Assembly: GCA_964437615.1 (NCBI GenBank)
Contig: CAYTHL010000010.1
Coordinates: forward strand, 1-34,071
Direction of reading: 5' to 3'
DNA: 34,071 nt
From: RGIG4790 sp964437615
Lineage (GTDB): Bacteria; Bacillota; Clostridia; Christensenellales; UBA1242
Shown here: positions 1 through 5,565 of the stretch, piece after piece
How the letters are laid out: each line of letters starts with the position of its first letter
How positions within the stretch are numbered: position 1 is the stretch's first letter
Program-made: the position numbers and the translations under genes
Notes under the pieces: model-generated
The model's input: only the letters and a program-made list of their open reading frames with translations
The model's database searches: none
What the model was told of the DNA's origin: nothing

Positions 1-142
1 TATACCCTAGTCGCCCACATTTGGCAACTGTTTTTGCATGGTTTTTGAAAAATTTCGCAATTTGTTGGGCGAAAGGGCTATGGATGACTGGAACGTGCGC
101 TGGTGGGAGCGAGGGCTGCGCGAATATATGGCTGCAAAGTAA
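1..142 (+). CDS. C-terminal fragment of an unknown plus-strand gene, possibly frameshifted
   Basis: An open frame runs to a TAA at 140-142 and is followed at once by a strong terminator, as expected for the end of a real gene. From an ATG at 38 it would encode 34 residues, including WNVRWWERGLREYMAAK, but no Shine-Dalgarno precedes that ATG. The same frame has a stop at 8-10. Frame 1, open from base 1, joins smoothly onto it if one T is removed from the T-run at 42-46, giving YTLVAHIWQLFLHG then FEKFRNLLGERAM. I therefore read it as a gene tail with a one-base homopolymer error or a real frameshift near the contig edge. I do not recognise the family. The alternative is a stand-alone 34-residue peptide. 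Confidence 0.35.
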
Positions 143-171
143 AAATGGCAACACGGGGCTGCCATTTTTTT
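141..171. terminator. Bidirectional rho-independent terminator
   Basis: An 8-bp stem (143-150 with 160-167, core TGGCA/TGCCA) with a 9-base loop is followed by seven T on the plus strand. On the minus strand the A-run at 141-145 supplies the U-tract. It can end both the plus-strand gene tail that stops at 142 and the rpsB-tsf transcript coming from the right. Confidence 0.8.
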
Positions 172-200
172 GTTAGATATTGTTAGATTTGTTAGATATT
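171..200. repeat. Three imperfect tandem copies of TGTTAGATAT
   Basis: TGTTAGATAT (171-180), TGTTAGATTT (181-190) and a third copy offset by one base (190-199) follow each other with a period of about 10 bases, between the terminator and the end of tsf. No function is visible. It may be simple slippage. Confidence 0.5.
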
Positions 201-283
201 TTGTGCTAATACAACACGGTTTTTCTGCAAGGTGCAAAAATGTCGGTTTTATTAGCAGCGCAAGTTGCCGAATTTTTGGGCGA

Positions 284-937
284 TTATTTGCCTTCTATTT
301 GCTTTGCAACTTCTTCGGCAAGGTTGTCTACTCTCTTTTCTAGACCTTCGCCCATTACATAGCGGGCAAAGCGGCGTACGGTAATCTTTTCGCCAATCTT
401 TGCAATATACTCGTTAATAAGCGCTTGAATAGTTTTGCCCGGCTCTTTAACAAACTCTTGGTCTAACAGACAAATTTCTTTGTAGAATTTGTTAATGCGG
501 CCTGCAAGCATTTTTTCGACAACTGCTTCTGGCTTGCCCTCGCCTAATGCTTGGGCGCGCAAAATTTCGGTTTCTTTTTCTAACTCGGCTGCATCTACTT
601 GGTCGCGGCTAACATACTTTGGTGCTGCGGCTGCAACTTGAAGACACAACAAATGCCCAAGCTCGCCAAAAGCATCGCTTTTTGCAACAAAGTCTGTTTC
701 GCAGTTTAGTTCTAGCAAAACACCATAGGTGCCATTGCCATGAATGTAACTAAAAACTGCACCCTCGGCAGCAATTCTGCCGGCTTTTTTGTTTGCAGAT
801 GCCATACCTTTTTTGCGCAAAAGCTCTATAGCTTTTTCTTGGTCGCCGTTGGTTTCTTCTAGCGCCTTTTTGCAATCTAGCATGCCGGCACCAGTTTTTT
901 CTCGCAGTTCGGTTACTTCGCTCATTTTTACTGCCAT
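284..937 (-). CDS. tsf: Translation elongation factor Ts
   Basis: EF-Ts is the guanine-nucleotide exchange factor that regenerates EF-Tu-GTP in the cytoplasm. The N-terminal UBA-like domain has the family signature LREKTGAGMLDCKKAL (residues 11-26), and the second signature ELNCETDFVAK lies near residues 76-86. At 217 residues it is the short form, with a single core subdomain compared with about 290 residues in E. coli. The start MAVKMSEV is chosen because GGAGAA lies about 10 bases upstream; M5 is an alternative with a poorer site. It is translated from the rpsB mRNA: rpsB stops 13 bases upstream and its TAG is part of the tsf ribosome binding region. The terminator at 141-171 probably ends the operon. 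Confidence 0.97.
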   Translation of the reverse strand: MAVKMSEVTELREKTGAGMLDCKKALEETNGDQEKAIELLRKKGMASANKKAGRIAAEGAVFSYIHGNGTYGVLLELNCETDFVAKSDAFGELGHLLCLQVAAAAPKYVSRDQVDAAELEKETEILRAQALGEGKPEAVVEKMLAGRINKFYKEICLLDQEFVKEPGKTIQALINEYIAKIGEKITVRRFARYVMGEGLEKRVDNLAEEVAKQIEGK

Positions 938-950
938 AAGCGGTATTCTC

Positions 951-1841
951 CTATTCTTCTATAAATTTTTTAATTTTTCTTTTTGGCTTTTCTTCCACAG
1001 GTTCTTCTGCGGCCTTTGGCTCGTCTTGGCTAGCTGGCTGCTCTGCCTTTACTTCCTCTTGCTCGGCAGGCTTGTCTACAACTTCGGCAGCAGCGGTTTC
1101 GGCTGCTTGGCCAGCTGCAGCAGCGGCTTCGGCCTCTTTGCGTTTAGCTAAGCCCTCTTCGCCTTCCTTGCCTTCAATGACAGCGTCTGCCATTGCGCCA
1201 GCAATTAGCTTAACCGCCCTTATAGCGTCATCGTTACCAGGGATAACATAGTCTACTGTGTCTGGGTCGCAATTGGTGTCAACTAGGCCAACGATAGGTA
1301 TACCTAGGCTGCGCGCTTCACGAACGGCAATATACTCTTTGTGTGGGTCGACAACAAACATAGCACCAGGCAGTGTAATCATATCTTTAATGCCGCCAAG
1401 GTCTTGCTCTAGTTTGTCGCGTTCGGCTTTAAGCTTCATAACTTCTTTTTTTGGCAGCAGGTCAAACTCTCCGGTTTGCTCCATTTGGTTAAGTTTTGCA
1501 AGCCTATCAATTCTTGCCCTGATGGTCTTGAAGTTTGTAAGTGTGCCGCCCAGCCAACGGTTGCCCATGTAGAACTGTCCGCAACGCTGTGCCTCTTCTA
1601 TAATGGCGTCTTTGGCTTGCTTTTTGGTGCCAACAAACAAAATACTCTTTCCGCTTTCGGCTACCGACTTGATAAATGCATAAGCTTCGTCAATTAGCCC
1701 AACAGTTAATTCTAGGTCTAGAATATAAATGTCGTTACGGGCGGTGAAAATGTACTTCTTCATTTTTGGGTTCCACTTGCGTGTTGGGTGACCAAAATGT
1801 ACACCAGCCTCTAGAAGTTGCCTCATAGATACTACTGACAT
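951..1841 (-). CDS. rpsB: 30S ribosomal protein S2, with an acidic C-terminal extension
   Basis: S2 is needed for late 30S assembly and for S1/mRNA docking. The 296-residue product starts MSVVSMRQLLEAGVHFGHPT and contains the S2 signatures HFGHPTRKWNPKM and PGAMFVVDPHKE. The start at 1841 is set by AAGGAGGT ten bases upstream. The open frame continues upstream for 48 codons, but that stretch is the leader and is not conserved in S2. The core ends near residue 235. The last ~60 residues are an Ala/Glu/Lys-rich tail (repeated EEPVEEKPK-like blocks) ending in a basic patch, KPKRKIKKFIEE. Such tails occur in some Bacillota S2 proteins and vary in length. Operon partner: tsf, 13 bases downstream. 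Confidence 0.97.
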   Translation of the reverse strand: MSVVSMRQLLEAGVHFGHPTRKWNPKMKKYIFTARNDIYILDLELTVGLIDEAYAFIKSVAESGKSILFVGTKKQAKDAIIEEAQRCGQFYMGNRWLGGTLTNFKTIRARIDRLAKLNQMEQTGEFDLLPKKEVMKLKAERDKLEQDLGGIKDMITLPGAMFVVDPHKEYIAVREARSLGIPIVGLVDTNCDPDTVDYVIPGNDDAIRAVKLIAGAMADAVIEGKEGEEGLAKRKEAEAAAAAGQAAETAAAEVVDKPAEQEEVKAEQPASQDEPKAAEEPVEEKPKRKIKKFIEE

Positions 1842-1950
1842 AACTTTTTTACCTCCTTGTTTATTTCCTCCCCGCGGATTGACTGCCCTTGCCACCAGCC
1901 CTAACCATAAGACCAGCAACCAGCAAGAAACATACTCGCGGGTGCGTGAT
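1842..1950 (-). promoter_or_regulatory. Structured rpsB mRNA leader, candidate S2 autoregulatory site
   Basis: Between the inferred start of transcription (about 1950) and the rpsB start lie ~109 bases with nested stems. CCCGCG (plus 1937-1942) pairs with CGCGGG (plus 1871-1876), which lies just before the Shine-Dalgarno. Inside it, CTTGC (1923-1927) pairs with GCAAG (1888-1892), enclosing a GGT/GCTGG-rich loop. This is typical of ribosomal-protein leaders that bind their own product. I infer the role from position and fold only; I did not match it to a known S2 leader family. Confidence 0.45.
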
Positions 1951-1956
1951 GCAAGC

Positions 1957-1985
1957 ATAATATCATATAAAAAAAACTTTTGCAA
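1957..1985 (-). promoter_or_regulatory. Sigma-A-type promoter of rpsB-tsf
   Basis: On the minus strand TTGCAA (plus 1980-1985) is separated by 17 bases from TATTAT (plus 1957-1962). The expected transcription start is about 1950, giving a ~109-base leader. Confidence 0.65.
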
Positions 1986-2290
1986 GGGTTTTGCAAAAGA
2001 ATTTAAAGTTTTTGATAGTTTTGTGGGTATGATAGCTTTTTGGGGGTATGTGGCAGATTGAAATTAGAATTTGGTTTAGTAAATATTGCAATGCTGTTTT
2101 GTGGGTGGCGGAAATTGTATTGGTTTTGTAAAAAAATGAATATTGCGGAAGATGGGGGAAATTGGGGTTTAAGTTTGTAGGTGTGGCAAGGATGTAGAGT
2201 TGGGGTTTGATTTGTTGTGAAAATGACTTTGGATATTAATTTGTCACAGAGGTTTTTGGAAAACAAATTTTAATGTTTTTAGTGGTAGTT
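1986..2290 (-). other. Gene-free, C-rich/G-poor tract (minus strand), possible Rho-loading region
   Basis: About 290 bases without a credible gene. Read on the minus strand it has only about 13 G but several times as many C, and it is also rich in A, with many CA, CC and AAACC runs and little potential to pair. A C-over-G bubble in untranslated RNA is the hallmark of Rho utilisation sites. It lies downstream of the plsY/SHOCT genes and just before the rpsB promoter, where a transcript boundary is expected. No hairpin-plus-U terminator is seen here. Confidence 0.35.
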
Positions 2291-2304
2291 TGAGGGCGGA
2301 TACA

Positions 2305-2478
2305 GGCTGGACGCCCCCGGCGGCACGCCGGGGCTCCCCGCGTGCCGAACAGATGCTATTCGGCGGGTTGGCAAAGGGTTATGCAACCGATGATTGATTG
2401 TGGTTGAGCGGTGGACAAAGGGTGCTCGGCACGCGGGCGCAAGATGCCGGCACCGCCAGCATCTTGCTGCGTCCAGCC
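2305..2478. other. GC-rich multi-branched stem element (structured RNA or mobile palindromic repeat)
   Basis: A 174-base GC-rich island in AT-rich surroundings, built from perfect inverted repeats. The outer stem is 2305-2314 with 2469-2478 (10 bp). Inside it are hairpin A (2315-2322 with 2326-2333, 8 bp), a middle stem (2337-2348 with 2426-2437, 12 bp) around a 77-base loop that holds a small GGTTG/CAACC stem (2366-2370 with 2384-2388), and hairpin B (2439-2447 with 2459-2467, 9 bp). The whole is a closed multi-way junction. GCGTGCCG at 2340-2347 can also pair with CGGCACGC at 2321-2328, so two folds compete. The minus-strand SHOCT gene ends 16 bases away (2494). It has no coding character, and I see no match to tmRNA, RNase P or SRP RNA. 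The strand is not determined. Confidence 0.6.
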
Positions 2479-2493
2479 CCACCTTGCTTTTTG

Positions 2494-2997
2494 CTATTTA
2501 TCTTCGTCAAGTTGGCTAATAGCCTGTTTGTATTCGTCTTCGGTTATAAGGCCATTGTCCTTAAAACGCGTTAATTTTTCTATCTTTTCAGCACGCTCAG
2601 CAGGGGTGAGTGCTTGGTTTACCTCTACTTCGGTGACAATATCTGGCTCTTTGGGTTCGGTTTCGGCATTTGTTTCGCTTGAGGTTTGAGCCTCAAAAGC
2701 GCTTTCGGTTGTGTCTGTTACCTTTACCTTGTTAGATAAGCTTGGCAAGCATAATAATCCAAGCAGCCCAAATGGGAAATATAGCACACAGCCAAATATT
2801 ATCCAACCGCGAACACGCTGTTTGTTGCAAGCAAGTTCGTAAGAATTCATATCGGCATAGGCAGAGAATCTATGCGCTGCAATTATAGAATAGACGCTAA
2901 TTGGAATAAAAATAATTGATGCCAATAGCACTACTCCATAAAAGTAGGCAAGCACAGTTAAAATGTTAAAAATTATATAATTGAGTTTTGAGTTCAT
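2494..2997 (-). CDS. Membrane protein with C-terminal SHOCT domain
   Basis: A 167-residue protein of unknown function. Hydrophobic segments lie at about residues 8-40 (long enough for one or two helices) and 64-84. An acidic, Ser/Thr/Glu-rich linker covers about 90-135, and residues 137-163 form a SHOCT motif (KIEKLTRFKDNGLITEDEYKQ split around the turn at DNGLITEDE). SHOCT is a short helical hairpin at the ends of many bacterial proteins, thought to mediate oligomerisation or localisation. AAGGAG sits about nine bases before the ATG. Its stop codon is next to the GC-rich element. No operon partner is obvious; plsY lies 147 bases upstream with its own ribosome binding site. Confidence 0.75.
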   Translation of the reverse strand: MNSKLNYIIFNILTVLAYFYGVVLLASIIFIPISVYSIIAAHRFSAYADMNSYELACNKQRVRGWIIFGCVLYFPFGLLGLLCLPSLSNKVKVTDTTESAFEAQTSSETNAETEPKEPDIVTEVEVNQALTPAERAEKIEKLTRFKDNGLITEDEYKQAISQLDEDK

Positions 2998-3144
2998 AAT
3001 ATACTCCTTATTATATGCGCGGCGTGTGTTTTTATATCGCTTGCGCTAAATTGTTGTTTTGGCTGCGGCGTTAATAATTTACTGGGCAATATTTGTTTTT
3101 TTAGCCAATTGCGATTAAATTACTTTTGGTTAATTTTTATTATT

Positions 3145-3798
3145 TTATTTACCTACCGAGCCGCTTTGAATTTTTTTCTTTACGCTGGCAATTAGGTCTA
3201 CCTTATTTTCTTTGCCGGCAATTAGGCGCTTAATATTGCTGCGGTGCGCCCACCAAGTAAGTGCAAATATAGCAAAAAGCAGTAGGCAGACGGTCATTTG
3301 TTCAGGCTGTGGCAAACTTTTTGCAGCAAGCCCTTCTGTTATTGTTAGCACCGTTATGCATAAAAAACTTGCAACCGAGCCATATTTAAAGACCATCCAA
3401 CAACATAAAGCTATAGCCATAACAATTAAAGTTGCTATTGGATTTGCCACCATAAATACGCCAAGCATGGAAGCAATTCCCTTTCCGCCCTTAAATTTGA
3501 AAATTACAGGGAACACATGACCAACCATTACAGATAAACCGCTAATATACAAATAAACAATATTCTTGGTTGTAAGCCATACAATTAAACATGGCAGAAA
3601 GCCTTTTAAAATATCCAAAAGCAAAGTGAGTGCACCAAGTTTTATTCCGTAGTTGCGGAGCACATTGGTGGTGCCTGCACTGCCGCTACCCATTTTGGTT
3701 ATGTCGTTGTTGTGTGCAGTTGCAATAAATCTTGCAACGCTTATGTTGCCGACAAAATAACTTACTACTGCTATTATCAATATATGCCACCAAACCAT
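3145..3798 (-). CDS. plsY: Acyl-phosphate:glycerol-3-phosphate acyltransferase PlsY
   Basis: PlsY transfers the acyl group from acyl phosphate to glycerol-3-phosphate, the first committed membrane step of phospholipid synthesis. The 217-residue, multi-helix protein carries the family motifs in order: GSGSAGTTN (residues 37-45; the consensus has GSGNxGxTN), DILKGFLP (62-69) and GHVFPVIFKFKGGKGIA (93-109). AAAGGAG lies eight bases upstream of the ATG. It lies downstream of der, as in other Bacillota where der and plsY are neighbours, although here 202 bases of AT-rich sequence without a clear promoter separate them. Confidence 0.95.
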   Translation of the reverse strand: MVWWHILIIAVVSYFVGNISVARFIATAHNNDITKMGSGSAGTTNVLRNYGIKLGALTLLLDILKGFLPCLIVWLTTKNIVYLYISGLSVMVGHVFPVIFKFKGGKGIASMLGVFMVANPIATLIVMAIALCCWMVFKYGSVASFLCITVLTITEGLAAKSLPQPEQMTVCLLLFAIFALTWWAHRSNIKRLIAGKENKVDLIASVKKKIQSGSVGK

Positions 3799-4000
3799 TG
3801 TTATACTCCTTTATTTTTTATAAAATTTGTTACTTTTAAAACAAATTTGTGAAATTTTTGCAATTCAGTGCTTATTTTTTAATGTTGTACTTGTAATTTT
3901 TTGCAGTATTTAGTGATAATTCTGAATATTTATGCTTAATTTTAATTATTTTTCTGCATTTTTTATTTAAATAAACGAAAATTTTAACAATTTTACCCTA

Positions 4001-5332
4001 TTAATAAGCATTCTTCTCTGATTTACATTTTAATGTCAGCCTAATTGGTGTACCACTAAAATCAATAGCAGCACGCAAACTATTTTCTAGATAACGCTTG
4101 TAGTTATCTGCCATTAGGCTTGTATCATTTACAAAGAGCACAAATGTTGGCGGCATCACTCCAGTTTGAGTGACATAGAATATTTTTAACTTTTTACCAC
4201 CTTTGCTTGGAGGTGCGCTAACCGTATACGCGTTTTGAAAAATATCATTTAGCGTTCCCGCTTTAACTTTTTTGTTTGCGTTAGCATAAACTTCTTCTAC
4301 GGCCTGCATAAGTTTTTCCATACGCTTTCCGGTTAAAGCACTTAAGTAAACACTTTTAAAGTAACTCATATAGGCAAGGTCTTTAGCAAGCTGTTTATCC
4401 ATTTTTGCCATAGAGGATGTATTTTTGTCAATTAAGTCCCACTTATTCATAACAACTACGCTTGGCTTAAATTCTTGGTGAATAAGGCCGGCAAGGCGCA
4501 CATCTTGCTCGGTTATTGGGGTGCTACAATCTATAACCAAAACTACAACATCGGCACGGCGAATACTATCTATTGTTCTAAATACGCTGTATTTTTCGGT
4601 GCTTTCATCATCTATTTTGCTCTTGCGGCGCATGCCAGCCGTGTCTATAAGCGTGTATTTTTTCTTGTTGTAATTTAGCGGAATATCTACGCTATCTCGG
4701 GTTGTGCCAGCCACGTCGCTTACAATTACCCTATTTTCACCAATTAGTTGATTTATTATGCTACTTTTACCTGCATTTGGCTTGCCGACAATTGCAACTT
4801 TTATAGTATCATCTTCGGCAAGTTGCTTATTTGTTTTGGGCAGATTTTGAACAATTTTATCCAATAAATCACCAATTCCACGCGCCTGTTCGCTGCTAAT
4901 ACCAATAGGGTCGCCAAGGCCGAGGTTATAATATTGATACAACTCACTTTCGTTGTAATTATCCAGTTTGTTTACAACAAGCAGAATTTTTTTGCCACTT
5001 TTGCGGAGTTTTGTAGCAACTTCTTGGTCGCTAGAGGTTAAGCCGTCTTTGCCGTCTACCATAAACAAAATTAAGTCGGCCATATCTATTGCAATTTGAG
5101 CTTGAATTATAATATGCTTAGCAAAATAGTCGTCGCTAGCAAAATCTATGCCGCCGGTATCCACCACTGTAAATTGAGTACCGCACCATTCGGCGGTAGC
5201 ATAAATTCGGTCACGCGTAACGCCCGGCTCGTCATTGATTATTGAAATTCGCTTACCGACAATTCTATTAAAAAATGTAGACTTGCCAACATTGGGTCTA
5301 CCAACAATTGCTACCATTGGAAGTTCTGCCAT
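4001..5332 (-). CDS. der: Ribosome-assembly GTPase Der (EngA)
   Basis: Der has two tandem GTPase domains and a C-terminal KH-like domain and acts in 50S subunit maturation. In the 443 residues the first domain shows GRPNVGKST (11-19), DTGGI and NKLD. The second shows GKPNAGKSS, DTAGM and NKWD. The KH-like part covers roughly the last 90 residues. Length and order are typical. The start is supported by AAAGGAG about nine bases upstream. A good promoter (5350-5378) lies just before it. plsY follows on the same strand and probably shares the transcript. Confidence 0.97.
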   Translation of the reverse strand: MAELPMVAIVGRPNVGKSTFFNRIVGKRISIINDEPGVTRDRIYATAEWCGTQFTVVDTGGIDFASDDYFAKHIIIQAQIAIDMADLILFMVDGKDGLTSSDQEVATKLRKSGKKILLVVNKLDNYNESELYQYYNLGLGDPIGISSEQARGIGDLLDKIVQNLPKTNKQLAEDDTIKVAIVGKPNAGKSSIINQLIGENRVIVSDVAGTTRDSVDIPLNYNKKKYTLIDTAGMRRKSKIDDESTEKYSVFRTIDSIRRADVVVLVIDCSTPITEQDVRLAGLIHQEFKPSVVVMNKWDLIDKNTSSMAKMDKQLAKDLAYMSYFKSVYLSALTGKRMEKLMQAVEEVYANANKKVKAGTLNDIFQNAYTVSAPPSKGGKKLKIFYVTQTGVMPPTFVLFVNDTSLMADNYKRYLENSLRAAIDFSGTPIRLTLKCKSEKNAY

Positions 5333-5349
5333 AATTCTCTCCTTTACAT

Positions 5350-5378
5350 ATTATACACTACAAAAAGTATAAAGGCAA
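5350..5378 (-). promoter_or_regulatory. Sigma-A-type promoter of der
   Basis: On the minus strand TTGCCT (plus 5373-5378) is followed after 17 bases by a perfect TATAAT (plus 5350-5355). The leader is very short, about 11 bases, carrying the Shine-Dalgarno. A small inverted repeat around GCAAATTTGC (5379-5388) overlaps the upstream edge of the -35 region. Confidence 0.7.
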
Positions 5379-5565
5379 GCAAATTTGCCCGCCCTTGTAT
5401 TAATAATATAAATAATATTTTTATAAATTTTTGCAGCTTATATGTTTTATTTAATTGTGCAATATTTAAAAAATGCATTTTTGAGCTATAAAATGTGTAA
5501 ATTTTGCATAATTATTGCCTTTTGATAATAATTTTTTGTAAATTGCAATTTTATTTTGCGGTTTA

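Noticed and set aside
7..237. 76-residue minus-strand open frame
   Set aside because: It runs through the terminator and overlaps the more credible plus-strand gene tail; no ribosome binding site and no family character.
1842..1985. N-terminal 48-codon extension of S2
   Set aside because: It covers the folded leader and the promoter; the strong AAGGAGGT is before the internal ATG at 1841.
2305..2478. tmRNA, RNase P RNA or SRP RNA
   Set aside because: None of the conserved core sequences of these RNAs is visible; the stem layout differs.
2279..2689. Open frames across the GC-rich element on both strands
   Set aside because: Their existence follows from high GC and the palindromes; codon use and content (Arg/Pro/His/Ser runs) are not protein-like.
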